Shown one piece after another: positions 25,194 to 34,260 of a DNA stretch of 64,000 nucleotides; the first letter of the stretch is position 1, and each line of letters opens with the position of its first letter. Origin of the DNA: RGZA01 sp041917755 (GTDB taxonomy: Bacteria > Pseudomonadota > Alphaproteobacteria > UBA9219 > RGZA01); contig JAYRWY010000007.1 in assembly GCA_041917755.1 (NCBI GenBank), positions 268,228 to 332,227 on the forward strand, written 5' to 3'. A program made the translations under genes and the position numbers. The notes beneath the pieces were generated by a model. It was not told the DNA's origin. It was given only the letters and a program-made list of their open reading frames with translations, and searched no databases.

Positions 25194-26129
25194 ATGACGT
25201 TGTCATCAATCGAGTTATCACAATCAGGTTCGCTTGCTTCAGACCATGAAGCAAGCGTTCGTGATTATGTTGCTTTATTGAAGCCACGCGTGATGTCGCT
25301 GGTTGTGTTTACTGGTCTGGTTGGTGTTATGGTCGCGCCTGGCCATATCCATCCTCTGCTTGCTTGTGTTGCGGTGCTTTGCATTGCCTTGGCCAGCGGT
25401 GCAAGCGGCGCAATCAATATGTGGTATGAACGCGATGTGGACGCGCTGATGGTACGTACCCGTAATCGGCCATTGCCGCGCGGTCGCATGGCACCAGAGC
25501 ACGCATTGGAATTCGGCACAGTTATTCTTTGTTTTGCTGTGTTGCTGATGGGCGTAGCGGTAAATTGGGTTGCGGCTGGCCTGCTGGCATTTGCAGCAGG
25601 GTTTTATGTGTTTATCTACACAATGTGGCTGAAACGTCGTACCCCGCAGAATATCGTGATTGGCGGCGCGGCAGGGGCATTCCCTCCCATGATTGGCTGG
25701 GCAGCAGTTACAGGACATATTGGCCTTCCGGCACTGGTTTTATTCGCACTGATCTTTTTTTGGACACCGCCACATTTCTGGGCTCTTGCCCTATATCGCA
25801 GCGACGATTATGCCCGTGCAGGAATTCCTATGCTGCCCGTGGTAGCAGGTGAGCGTGCAACAAAAATTCAAATGTTACTTTATACCTTATTGTTATGCCC
25901 AATTGCCTTTGCACCTTGTGCACTTGGTTTTGCAGGCTGGCTTTATGGTGCGGTCGCTGCACTATGCAGCATTGGCTTCGTGGCTTATGCCGTAGCAGTG
26001 TTTTTTGATAAAGACCACAAGATTGCCAAGGGTATGTTCAAGTTCTCTTTGCTTTATCTCACAGCCATGTTCGCTGCGCTGTTAATTGAAAAGCTAGCTG
26101 GCCTTCAACCTGTGGGAGCCATGCTATGA
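25194..26129 (+). CDS. ctaB: Protohaem IX farnesyltransferase
   Basis: CtaB attaches the farnesyl group to haem b to make haem o, the precursor of haem a for CoxA. The 311-residue membrane protein has about nine helices. The UbiA-family motif NMWYERDVDALMVRT supplies the Mg-binding Asp residues, and a second motif is YRSDDYARAGIPMLP. It starts 5 bp after coxA and ends overlapping the start of a 47-codon gene. Confidence 0.96.
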   Translation: MTLSSIELSQSGSLASDHEASVRDYVALLKPRVMSLVVFTGLVGVMVAPGHIHPLLACVAVLCIALASGASGAINMWYERDVDALMVRTRNRPLPRGRMAPEHALEFGTVILCFAVLLMGVAVNWVAAGLLAFAAGFYVFIYTMWLKRRTPQNIVIGGAAGAFPPMIGWAAVTGHIGLPALVLFALIFFWTPPHFWALALYRSDDYARAGIPMLPVVAGERATKIQMLLYTLLLCPIAFAPCALGFAGWLYGAVAALCSIGFVAYAVAVFFDKDHKIAKGMFKFSLLYLTAMFAALLIEKLAGLQPVGAML

Positions 26130-26269
26130 CCGAACCCGTTGTAAAAATTTCATTTCCACCCGCTAAACGCAAACGTAACTTGGCCATTGCTCTGGGGCTG
26201 ATCGCATTTGTTGTTATTATTTATGTGGTCACAATTGTTAAACTAAATGTTCATGGTGGTGTCGGATGA
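26126..26269 (+). CDS. Small CoxF-like membrane protein
   Basis: This 47-residue protein has a short basic N-terminus (PPAKRKRN) and one membrane helix (about residues 18-40, with FVVIIYVVTIVKL). Its ATG overlaps the ctaB stop (ATGA), and its own stop overlaps the ctaG ATG in the same way, so it is embedded in a coupled translation chain. A short single-helix protein between ctaB and ctaG is a conserved feature of alphaproteobacterial cox operons. Its role is not established; it probably assists oxidase assembly. Confidence 0.85.
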   Translation: MTEPVVKISFPPAKRKRNLAIALGLIAFVVIIYVVTIVKLNVHGGVG

Positions 26270-26892
26270 CAGAGCAAGCCGCCCCGCTCAATCAAAAAAA
26301 TCGTACCGTAGGCCTGAAGTTGGCCGCGGGTGGTTTGTTCATGCTTGCGTTGGCCTTTGTGTCAGTGCCGCTTTATAACCTTTATTGCAAGAAGACCGGT
26401 TTTGGTGGTGCAACACAGGTTGCTGCTGCTCCTGCTCCTGAAGATGTGATCCTGAATCGTACCGTAAAAATCCGTTTTAATGCCGATGTCTCGCCCGGAC
26501 TGCCTTGGAATTTCAAACCTGTGGCCAATGAAGTTGAAGTAAAAATCGGCGAAGCACAAAAAATCATCTATCACGCAGTCAATAACGGCAAGACCGATGA
26601 AGTAGGCGTGGCCATGTACAATGTTCAACCTGACCGTGCCGGGTTGTACTTCAATAAGGTTCAATGCTTTTGCTTTGATGAAAAACTTTTAAAGCCTGGT
26701 GAAAGTGCCGAGTTGCCGGTGCAATTCTTTGTTGATCCCGCGATTGCCAAAGATAAGCAAATGGATGATGTTAAAACAATAACCCTGTCATATACCTTTT
26801 TTGCAGCTAAGAGCGATAAGCTGGCTCAGGCGCAAAAAAAATTCGATACCAAGCAAACTGAATTGCTGGAAACAGCAAAGACCATACCATAA
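26266..26892 (+). CDS. ctaG: Cytochrome c oxidase Cu-B chaperone CtaG/Cox11
   Basis: Cox11 inserts Cu-B into CoxA. The 208-residue protein has one N-terminal membrane helix followed by VPLYNLYCKKTGFGG. The periplasmic immunoglobulin-like domain has VNNGKTDEVGVAMYNVQP, and the copper-binding pair is in KVQCFCFDEKLLKPGE. All hallmark cysteines are present. It is translationally coupled to the small upstream ORF and precedes coxC by 12 bp. Confidence 0.95.
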   Translation: MTEQAAPLNQKNRTVGLKLAAGGLFMLALAFVSVPLYNLYCKKTGFGGATQVAAAPAPEDVILNRTVKIRFNADVSPGLPWNFKPVANEVEVKIGEAQKIIYHAVNNGKTDEVGVAMYNVQPDRAGLYFNKVQCFCFDEKLLKPGESAELPVQFFVDPAIAKDKQMDDVKTITLSYTFFAAKSDKLAQAQKKFDTKQTELLETAKTIP

Positions 26893-26904
26893 AGGAGAGT
26901 AAGC

Positions 26905-27771
26905 ATGTCAGATCACCACGGGCCCCAATACGAAGATAGTGGTATTCCACAGCCCTACCATTTGGTGGCACCTTCGATCATGCCTCTTCTCGGGGCATTA
27001 GCTGCTGGCGCGCTTGCGGTTGGCATGATTTTGTTTATGCACAAGATCAAGCTTGTCTTGGGCAGTTTTTCATTTGAATTCGGCAGCACGGGCTTGCTGC
27101 TTGGTTTTGCCAGCGTGCTTGCCGTGATGTTCTTCTGGTGGAAAGACGTCATTAAAGAAGCCTATGTCGAAAAGCTTCATGGCCCGTTGGTAAAGCTTGG
27201 TCTTCGTTATGGCATGGCTTTGTTCATCGCTTCAGAAGTAATGTTCTTCGTCGCATTTTTCTGGGCTTATTTCAATTCCGCGCTTTATCCAGTTGGCGGC
27301 GTATGGCCACCCAAGGGTATTCACACCATTGATCCGTTCGATTTGCCATTTGTGATGACCGTCATTCTGCTTCTTTCCGGCTCAACCGTAACCTTCGCTC
27401 ACGAAGCATTGGTGGAAGGTCGCCGCAAGGATGCTATTCAGGCTCTTGGCCTGAGCGTGCTGCTGGGTATTCTTTTTACTTGCTTCCAGGCTTATGAGTA
27501 TCTCAATGGCCACTTCAGCTTTAAGGATGGAATCTTCCCATCTACCTTCTTTATGGCGACCGGCTTTCACGGTTTCCACGTGCTGATTGGTACCATTTTC
27601 TTAATCGTGGCATGGGTGCGTACCGCTAAGGGACACTTTACCAAGGATAGTCATTTTGGCTTCGAAGCGGCTGCTTGGTACTGGCACTTTGTTGACGTGG
27701 TATGGCTGTTCCTGTTCACATCCATTTATTGGTGGGGTTCGGGTCCGCAAGTTCCTGGAGCACATGGGTAA
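26905..27771 (+). CDS. coxC: Cytochrome c oxidase subunit III
   Basis: This 288-residue seven-helix subunit stabilises proton uptake by CoxA. Conserved segments include ASEVMFFVAFFWAYFNSAL, GSTVTFAHEALVEG and GFHGFHVLIGTIFL, then the C-terminal WYWHFVDVVWLFLF. The SD is GGAGAG. Its end overlaps the DUF983 start by 8 bp. Confidence 0.97.
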   Translation: MSDHHGPQYEDSGIPQPYHLVAPSIMPLLGALAAGALAVGMILFMHKIKLVLGSFSFEFGSTGLLLGFASVLAVMFFWWKDVIKEAYVEKLHGPLVKLGLRYGMALFIASEVMFFVAFFWAYFNSALYPVGGVWPPKGIHTIDPFDLPFVMTVILLLSGSTVTFAHEALVEGRRKDAIQALGLSVLLGILFTCFQAYEYLNGHFSFKDGIFPSTFFMATGFHGFHVLIGTIFLIVAWVRTAKGHFTKDSHFGFEAAAWYWHFVDVVWLFLFTSIYWWGSGPQVPGAHG

Positions 27772-28120
27772 GTTCCAGCAGCTGTTGGCAACAGCGGTTG
27801 CGTGTCGTTGCCCAAAATGTGGCAAGGGCTCTTTATTTAAAGGGTTTATCACCTTAGTTGACCATTGCGACCATTGTCATCTGGCGCTTGCCAAAAATGA
27901 CAATGGCGATGGTCCTGCCGTTTTTTTGATATTCATCCTTGGCTTTGCGCTTGTTCCGCCGGCAATAATCATTTCCATGCATGTGGACTGGCCGCTTTGG
28001 GTGCATGGCTTGCTCTGGGGCTTTTTAATATTGGGTGCTACACTTGGCACACTGCGGCCAGCCAAAGCGTTGACCGTGGCCATGCAATTCAAAAACAGGC
28101 CAGATACGTTTACATCATGA
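27764..28120 (+). CDS. DUF983 family zinc-ribbon membrane protein
   Basis: The 118-residue protein has two CxxC pairs at the N-terminus (CRCPKCGKGSLF and HCDHCH), a probable metal site, followed by two membrane helices (about 52-75 and 80-100). It is the DUF983 pattern commonly found between coxC and surf1 in alphaproteobacteria. Function is unknown; location suggests oxidase assembly. ATG 27764 lies within the coxC end, and the longer upstream frame was rejected because it is fully inside coxC. Its stop overlaps the surf1 ATG. Confidence 0.85.
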   Translation: MGKFQQLLATAVACRCPKCGKGSLFKGFITLVDHCDHCHLALAKNDNGDGPAVFLIFILGFALVPPAIIISMHVDWPLWVHGLLWGFLILGATLGTLRPAKALTVAMQFKNRPDTFTS

Positions 28121-28836
28121 ATATTCCGGAATTCAAAATGCCCCACATCAGCTTTCAGCCAAAGTTTTGGCCAAGTGTTAGCACGGCATTGATGGTCGCG
28201 GCATTGCTTGGGCTAGGCGTATGGCAAATGCAGCGTGGAGAATGGAAGACAGCCCTTGTTGCAGAACGCGCAGCACGATTGGCAGAAAAGCCGATGGTTC
28301 TAAAAGGATTGCCCGATGGACCAGTTGAGCAGTTGTATTATCGCGGTGCCTATGTCACTGCACCTGTTAAGATAGCACGGCCATATTATACTTTTTCTCA
28401 TACCTCTGATCGCGGCGTAGGATTTCAGCTCTATTTTCCTGAAACATGGAATAATGATCGCTGGTTTATTCGCAAATCAGATTTTTTGACCATGCAAGAA
28501 TGGAAAGCCGGCGGACTTACCTGGCCAACCAATGAGGAATTGGCGCAGGAACTGCCCCATGAGCAACTAGGGGTATTTGTTCCACTTGAAGATCCGCAAA
28601 ATATGATATTGCTCAAAGAGGTTGGCAATGAACCCATCCGCCCATTGGATAAGGTCGAGCCAATCATATTTGTGCCCATTTTCGAATGGAAGGGCATCCA
28701 GCATGAATTGTTAAAGGCCCGTTTGCTTAATATATCCAATAATCATGCGGCTTATTCGCTGACCTGGTTTTTGCTCGCCTTGGCTCTAAGCGTGATTTAT
28801 GTTTCTTCGCATACCAAGCTTACCTTTAAGGATTAG
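28117..28836 (+). CDS. SURF1-family oxidase assembly protein
   Basis: SURF1 helps place haem a into CoxA. The 239-residue protein has two membrane helices (about 15-33 and 212-232) bracketing a periplasmic domain, with GVWQMQRGEWK after helix 1, the segment YRGAYVT, and the C-terminal NNHAAYSLTWFLLALAL. This is the normal bacterial Surf1 topology. The start is ATG 28117, overlapping the DUF983 stop; an upstream in-frame extension would overlap DUF983 entirely. It closes the oxidase gene set and runs 2 bp into thrC. Confidence 0.93.
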   Translation: MNIPEFKMPHISFQPKFWPSVSTALMVAALLGLGVWQMQRGEWKTALVAERAARLAEKPMVLKGLPDGPVEQLYYRGAYVTAPVKIARPYYTFSHTSDRGVGFQLYFPETWNNDRWFIRKSDFLTMQEWKAGGLTWPTNEELAQELPHEQLGVFVPLEDPQNMILLKEVGNEPIRPLDKVEPIIFVPIFEWKGIQHELLKARLLNISNNHAAYSLTWFLLALALSVIYVSSHTKLTFKD

Positions 28837-28838
28837 TA

Positions 28839-30224
28839 ATGCGTTATATCAGCACCCGTGGTGAGGATTCAGTCCCAGATTTTGAAAGTGTCGTCGCTCG
28901 AGGCCTTGCTAGCGATGGTGGTTTGTTTGTGCCAGAAACATGGCCAAGCTTTTCCCATGAGGAAATGAAAAAACTGAGCACCTTATCATACATCCAGCTG
29001 GCCCAGCGTATCATGCAACCCTTCATCGGGGATTCATTGAATGCGGGTGAATTGGCAGCACTTGCCCAAGATACGTATTCAGGCTTCGCTCATCCTGATG
29101 TCACGCCATTGGTGAAGGTAGATGATAAATTATCCTTGCTGGAATTATTTCACGGAACGACATTGGCGTTCAAAGATGTAGCACTACAGTTTCTCGGCCG
29201 TGTATTCGGTCACTTTGTGTACAAGCGCGGCGGGTCCTTGACAGTGATTGGCGCAACATCCGGTGATACGGGTTCGGCAGCAATTGAAGGATGTCGTGGT
29301 ATTCCTGGTATTAAAGTTATAATTTTGTATCCGCACAATCGTCCATCGGAAGTGCAGCGCCGCCAGATGACCTGCGTGGATGCGCCAAATGTGCATGCGG
29401 TAGCCGTTGAAGGTTCCTTTGATGATTGTCAGGCATTGGTAAAGCGTGCCTTTAACAATCACGAATTGCGTCAAAAGCACACGCTCACTGCGGTAAATTC
29501 CATCAACTGGGCACGAATTTTGGCGCAGGTGGTATATTATTTCTATGCGGGCCTGAAGGCAGGTGCGTTAGATCAGCCAGTCAATTTCGTGGTGCCAACG
29601 GGCAATTTCGGCAATGTATTCGCGGGCCATGTGGCAAAGAAAATGGGTCTGCCCATTCATCGCCTAGTTATCGCCACCAATAAAAATGACAGTATGTCAA
29701 AATTTATTGAAACGGGCGTGATGACAACAGGCGTAGTATCGCCAAGCTTGTCACCAAGTATGGACATTCAAATTGCCAGCAATGCGGAACGCTATTTGTA
29801 TGAGCTGTTAAACTACAACGGCAAAGACACCAAAGCCGCGATGGAACAAATCGCTGCGCGTAAGGATGTACAATTATCGCCCGCCGCACATGCTGCTTTG
29901 AAGAACGAATTCATGGCTGCATCGGTGAGTGATGAAGAAACCAAGGCAACAATCAAGACCATGTGGGAAACCAAGCGTGTACTGCTTGACCCGCACACTG
30001 CCGTTGGCGTAACAGTTGCCAATCGTCTACGTGACCAGTTGCCAGGTCAAATTATTAGTCTTGCTTGCGCGCATCCTGCCAAGTTCCCAGAGACAGTTCA
30101 GGAAGTAACCGGCCAAAATCCGCCACTACCGGCGCATTTAGCCGATTTATATAAACGTCCAGAGCGTTTTACCGTTATGCCCAACGACTATGACGCTTTC
30201 GTCAATTTTATTGAAACGCGCTAA
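28839..30224 (+). CDS. thrC: Threonine synthase
   Basis: ThrC converts O-phosphohomoserine to threonine with PLP. The 461 residues fit the long class of threonine synthases. It shows the N-terminal MRYISTRG, the PLP lysine in TTLAFKDVALQFL, the substrate loop GATSGDTGSAAIEG and the phosphate-binding VPTGNFGN. It lies 2 bp after surf1 and may share its transcript. Linkage surf1-thrC-M16 peptidase-GNAT is a recurring alphaproteobacterial gene order. Confidence 0.97.
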   Translation: MRYISTRGEDSVPDFESVVARGLASDGGLFVPETWPSFSHEEMKKLSTLSYIQLAQRIMQPFIGDSLNAGELAALAQDTYSGFAHPDVTPLVKVDDKLSLLELFHGTTLAFKDVALQFLGRVFGHFVYKRGGSLTVIGATSGDTGSAAIEGCRGIPGIKVIILYPHNRPSEVQRRQMTCVDAPNVHAVAVEGSFDDCQALVKRAFNNHELRQKHTLTAVNSINWARILAQVVYYFYAGLKAGALDQPVNFVVPTGNFGNVFAGHVAKKMGLPIHRLVIATNKNDSMSKFIETGVMTTGVVSPSLSPSMDIQIASNAERYLYELLNYNGKDTKAAMEQIAARKDVQLSPAAHAALKNEFMAASVSDEETKATIKTMWETKRVLLDPHTAVGVTVANRLRDQLPGQIISLACAHPAKFPETVQEVTGQNPPLPAHLADLYKRPERFTVMPNDYDAFVNFIETR

Positions 30225-30244
30225 ACGCCAACATCAGGATTATT

Positions 30245-31504
30245 ATGGCCATTCAAATTACCACACTTCCTAGCGGCATTCGTGTCGTCACCGACAGCAT
30301 GGAGCAGGTTGAAACCGCTTCGGTTGGCATTTGGGTGGGGGTTGGTACACGCCATGAGGAACCTAGCGATAATGGTGTTGCACATTTGGTTGAACACATG
30401 CTGTTCAAAGGCACAGCGCGCCGCAGTGCTTTTGATATTTCAGCCGAAATGGAAAATGTCGGCGGGCACCTCAATGCTTATACAACCCGTGAATCAACGG
30501 CCTATTATGCCAAGGTATTAAAGCAAGACGTGGCTTTGGCCGCTGATATTCTGTGCGATATGGTACAAAACGCATCGCTTGATAATGATGAACTAGACCG
30601 TGAACGCGGCGTAATCGTTCAGGAAATTGGCCAATCTATTGATCAACCTGATGATATTTTATTCGATCACTTACAAAAAACGGCATACCCAAATTCCGGT
30701 CTAGGTCGTCCTGTATTGGGTTCAGCCGATATCATCCGCGCGTTACCGCGCGACCGTTTGGTCAATTATATCAGTGGCAATTATGCTGGCCCGCAGATGA
30801 TTTTTGCAGCTGCTGGCGCAGTTAATCATGACCATGTCGTTGATTATGCCCATAGGTATTTAGCCAAGATTCCGTCAGTTTCTAAAACCAAAACCGATAT
30901 CGCCAAATTCACCAGCGGCGATATGCGTGAGAACCGTGATATTGAACAGTTGCATGTGGCGCTGGCGTTTAATGGCCTGTCATATCTGGATAAAGATTAT
31001 TTTGCACTATCGGTATTATCAACTTTACTTGGCGGCGGGATGTCATCACGCTTATTTCAGGAGGTGCGTGAAAAGCGCGGCCTGGTATATAGCATCTACT
31101 CATTCGTATCTTCGCAAAAAGATGGCGGAACGTTTGGCGTATATGCCGGAACGGACCCTGATAAAATCAACGAGCTATTGCCTGTGGTTGCCCAGCAGTT
31201 ACATCTCATTACCAAGGAAGTGTCGCCCGAGGAATTGAACCGCGCCAAGGCACAGCTGCGTTCATCACTCTTTATGTCGCAAGAAAGTACCATGAGCCGC
31301 GCTGAAAAGCTGGCCTTTAATCAACTGATGTATGACCGCATTGTTCCAAACGCCGAAATTCTGGAACGGATTAATGCGGTAACGCAGGGTGACATCCAGC
31401 GTTTGGCCAAGCAATTATTGCAAACGGCGCCTGCCACGGCGTTTGTCGGACCGCTTGGCCATGTTCCACAAGGCGATGCAATCGCCAAAGCATTTAAATT
31501 GTAA
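30245..31504 (+). CDS. M16 family zinc peptidase (MPP-like)
   Basis: The 419-residue protein shows the inverted zinc motif HLVEHMLFKGT (HxxEH, about residues 50-54), with the downstream glutamate in LDRERGVIVQEI. A second half contains LLGGGMSSRLFQEVREKRGLVYSIYSF, the M16 arginine-tyrosine substrate site. It resembles the beta subunit of mitochondrial processing peptidase and the bacterial homologues of that lineage. Substrates are unknown. No signal peptide is visible, so a cytoplasmic location is likely. It sits between thrC and a GNAT gene. Confidence 0.92.
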   Translation: MAIQITTLPSGIRVVTDSMEQVETASVGIWVGVGTRHEEPSDNGVAHLVEHMLFKGTARRSAFDISAEMENVGGHLNAYTTRESTAYYAKVLKQDVALAADILCDMVQNASLDNDELDRERGVIVQEIGQSIDQPDDILFDHLQKTAYPNSGLGRPVLGSADIIRALPRDRLVNYISGNYAGPQMIFAAAGAVNHDHVVDYAHRYLAKIPSVSKTKTDIAKFTSGDMRENRDIEQLHVALAFNGLSYLDKDYFALSVLSTLLGGGMSSRLFQEVREKRGLVYSIYSFVSSQKDGGTFGVYAGTDPDKINELLPVVAQQLHLITKEVSPEELNRAKAQLRSSLFMSQESTMSRAEKLAFNQLMYDRIVPNAEILERINAVTQGDIQRLAKQLLQTAPATAFVGPLGHVPQGDAIAKAFKL

Positions 31505-31506
31505 TC

Positions 31507-32130
31507 ATGCGCGGCATCTTTCACAGCTTGATGGCGTTATTCAGCAGTGAACGACAGCGTCAATGCCGCGCCCCTTATAATATCAAGTTTGAAGGAAAAA
31601 CCATTATCCTGCGTATGCCAGATGTTGGCGATTGTCAGGCATGGACAAAATTGCGTGAACTAAGCGCCAGCTTTCTTATGCCATGGGAACCGTTATGGCC
31701 TCATGATGCCGTATCCAGTAGCTTTTACATGCGCCAATGGCGCAGATTTTCGCGTCGCTGGATTCAAGACCGCGAATATGCGTTTCTAATTTTTCGCCGT
31801 CAGCCAAACGGGCAAGAAGGCGGCCTGTTGGGCGGCATCACGATTACGGATATAAAACGCAGTGTCTATCAGGTTGGCACGCTTGGCTACTGGATGGGCG
31901 CACCATTTGCTGGACAAGGCGTGATGCGTGAAGCTATTTCACTCCTGCTGCCTTTTGCATATCAGCAATTGGGATTGCATCGCTTGGAAGCAACCGTCAT
32001 GCCAGAAAATGAGCGTAGCATCAGGTTGTTACGTAGCCTTGGCTTTCGTGAAGTAGGGCTTTCCAAACAAAACATGCAAATTGAAGGCGCGTGGCGCGAT
32101 CAAATCATTTTTGAAAAAACCAGAACCTAA
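31507..32130 (+). CDS. GNAT acetyltransferase, RimJ-like
   Basis: The 207-residue protein has the GNAT core: GGITITDIKRSVYQVGTLGYWMG (beta4), the acetyl-CoA loop APFAGQGVMREAISLLLPFA, and the C-terminal HRLEATVMPENERSIRLLRSLGFREVG. This pattern is that of RimJ/RimL N-terminal acetyltransferases. The target is unknown; proteins of this kind acetylate ribosomal or other N-termini. It starts 2 bp after the M16 peptidase and is convergent with ilvE 10 bp later. Confidence 0.88.
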   Translation: MRGIFHSLMALFSSERQRQCRAPYNIKFEGKTIILRMPDVGDCQAWTKLRELSASFLMPWEPLWPHDAVSSSFYMRQWRRFSRRWIQDREYAFLIFRRQPNGQEGGLLGGITITDIKRSVYQVGTLGYWMGAPFAGQGVMREAISLLLPFAYQQLGLHRLEATVMPENERSIRLLRSLGFREVGLSKQNMQIEGAWRDQIIFEKTRT

Positions 32131-32140
32131 TGTGTGCTAC

Positions 32141-33028
32141 TTATGCGGCCTGGGCCATGTGCTTGCGCACTTCCTTGGAATAGTCATCGGCCAGCATTTG
32201 CGTTACGGGGCCAACCTTAAAGGTTAGCTCGCCGATGATACCAACGGCGGTAACTTCAGCAGCCGTACCTGTCAGGAATACTTCATCCGCGCTCTTTAGT
32301 TCATCTGGCATAATCGCACGTTCAATAACCTTGATATTACGTGCCTTTGCCAGATCAATAACTGTGCGGCGGGTAATACCATCAAGGAAACAGTCGGGCT
32401 TTGGCGTGTGGATTTCACCATTTTTGACCATAAAGAAATTGGCGCCGGTTGCTTCGGCAACCTGACCGCGCCAATCCAGCATCAGAGCATCATGAAAACC
32501 GTTTTGTTCGGCTTCGTGTTTGCCCATGGTGCAGATGGCATAAAGGTTTGAGGCCTTGGCATGAACGGGCGCTGTTTCTGGTGATGGGCGTTTCCAACGG
32601 CTCATCATCAATTTGATGCCTTTGGTTTTTGCTTCTGGATCAAAATAGCTTGGCCATTCCCATACGGCGATCGCCACATGGATTGAATTTTTCTGCGCGG
32701 CAACACCCATCATTTCACTGCCACGCCATGCAATCGGGCGAACATAGCCATCAACAATTTTCTGGGTACGGACTACGTCCATGGTCGCGGCTTCCAGTTG
32801 TTCAAGGGTATAGGGAATGCTGTAGCCCATGGTTTTGGCTGAATCGAGCAAACGCTGGGTGTGCTCACGCAATTTGAACACTTGGCCGCCATAGACACGC
32901 TCACCTTCAAAGACGGCGCCAGCGTAATGTAAAGCATGGGTCAAGACATGGACGTTCGCAGAGCGCCAATCAACCATTTTTCCATCAAACCAGATTTTTC
33001 CATCACGATCATGAAATGCAGCAGCCAT
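32141..33028 (-). CDS. ilvE: Branched-chain amino acid aminotransferase
   Basis: IlvE transaminates Leu, Ile and Val with PLP (fold type IV). The 295-residue protein has the N-terminal WFDGKMVDWRSANVHVLTHALHYAG and FEGERVYGG. The catalytic-lysine segment VHAKASNLYAIC is followed by the cofactor loop ATGANFFMVKNGEI, DGITRRTVIDLA and VFLTGTAAEVTAVG. Fold type IV also includes D-amino acid transaminase, but the overall pattern fits IlvE. It is monocistronic and faces recA's terminator. Confidence 0.94.
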   Translation of the reverse strand: MAAAFHDRDGKIWFDGKMVDWRSANVHVLTHALHYAGAVFEGERVYGGQVFKLREHTQRLLDSAKTMGYSIPYTLEQLEAATMDVVRTQKIVDGYVRPIAWRGSEMMGVAAQKNSIHVAIAVWEWPSYFDPEAKTKGIKLMMSRWKRPSPETAPVHAKASNLYAICTMGKHEAEQNGFHDALMLDWRGQVAEATGANFFMVKNGEIHTPKPDCFLDGITRRTVIDLAKARNIKVIERAIMPDELKSADEVFLTGTAAEVTAVGIIGELTFKVGPVTQMLADDYSKEVRKHMAQAA

Positions 33029-33061
33029 TGTTTTAATATCCGTTGTTTTGTTGTGTTTTTG

Positions 33062-33094
33062 TCAAAAAAAGACCCCTTAACTTGCGCTAAGGGG
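33062..33094 (-). terminator. Rho-independent terminator of recA
   Basis: On the minus strand a 7-bp stem (33094-33088 with 33079-33073, CCCCTTA arms) is followed by TCTTTTTTTG (33072-33063). It lies 45 bp past the recA stop. Confidence 0.85.
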
Positions 33095-33138
33095 CCACTA
33101 AAAGTCAAATAATTGCTGCTGGAGGTGCAAAAAAAGGC

Positions 33139-34260
33139 TTATTCGTCAGCATCACCGCTGCTTGCTGCTTCACCATCCATCATTGCCCCTGCGACAAGGC
33201 CAGCATTGGAACGTACTTCATTTTCAATGGCTTCGGCGATAGATGGGTTTTCACGAAGGAATGCTTTGCAGTTTTCGCGGCCTTGACCGATACGCTGACC
33301 ATCATAGGAGAACCATGCGCCGGATTTCTCAACAACCTCGGCCTTAACGCCAAGATCAATCAGCTCACCTAGCTTGGAAACGCCTTCACCATACATAATG
33401 TCAAATTCAACTACGCGGAACGGAGGGGCCATTTTGTTTTTAACAACCTTTACACGGGTTTGGTTGCCCACGACGGTTTCCTTATCCTTAATAGCGCCAA
33501 TGCGGCGGATATCAAGACGAACCGAGGCATAGAATTTCAGTGCATTGCCGCCGGTGGTGGTTTCAGGATTTCCAAACATCACGCCGATCTTTTGGCGAAT
33601 TTGGTTGATAAAAATAACCATGCAACGTGAACGTGAGATCGAAGCGGTAAGTTTACGCAAAGCTTGGCTCATAAGGCGAGCTTGGAGGCCCATATGGCTA
33701 TCGCCCATTTCGCCTTCAATTTCAGCCTTTGGAACCAGTGCGGCAACGCTATCAACGACCAAAACATCAATTGCGCCAGAGCGAACGAGAGTATCAACAA
33801 TTTCGAGAGCTTGTTCACCGGTATCAGGTTGGGAGATAATAAGATCATCGATATTTACTCCAAGTTTCTTTGCATAGGCTGGGTCAAGTGCGTGTTCAGC
33901 ATCAACAAATGCGCAAGTGCCACCAACTTTCTGTGATTGGGCAATTACATGCAGGGCAAGGGTGGTCTTACCTGAGCTTTCAGGGCCATAGATTTCGATG
34001 ATACGGCCACGTGGCAGCCCGCCAATACCCAGAGCGATATCAAGCCCAAGCGAGCCAGTAGAAATGGTATCTACCTCCACAGATTCACGTGCGCCCAGCT
34101 TCATGACCGAGCCTTTACCAAACGCACGCTCAATTTGGGTTAAAGCTGCATCGAGGGCTTTTTGCTTATCGGCGCTCATTTCCTTTGGGGCGCGTTCCAT
34201 GGGGTCACCTTTTTCATTCTGAATAACACGTAGGGGGGCATTGGCTTTGGGATTAGACAT
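33139..34260 (-). CDS. recA: Recombinase A
   Basis: RecA is the DNA strand-exchange ATPase and LexA coprotease. The 373-residue protein has Walker A GPESSGKTT, Walker B around VLVVDSVAALVPKAEIEG, the DNA loops MGLQARLMSQALRKL and IRQKIGVMFGNPETTTGGNALKFYAS, and an acidic C-terminus. The N-terminus is about 25 residues longer than in E. coli. AAGGAG sits 7 bp before ATG 34260, supporting the longer start. Upstream is a GTTC-N7-GTTC LexA box; downstream is a clear terminator. Confidence 0.98.
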   Translation of the reverse strand: MSNPKANAPLRVIQNEKGDPMERAPKEMSADKQKALDAALTQIERAFGKGSVMKLGARESVEVDTISTGSLGLDIALGIGGLPRGRIIEIYGPESSGKTTLALHVIAQSQKVGGTCAFVDAEHALDPAYAKKLGVNIDDLIISQPDTGEQALEIVDTLVRSGAIDVLVVDSVAALVPKAEIEGEMGDSHMGLQARLMSQALRKLTASISRSRCMVIFINQIRQKIGVMFGNPETTTGGNALKFYASVRLDIRRIGAIKDKETVVGNQTRVKVVKNKMAPPFRVVEFDIMYGEGVSKLGELIDLGVKAEVVEKSGAWFSYDGQRIGQGRENCKAFLRENPSIAEAIENEVRSNAGLVAGAMMDGEAASSGDADE

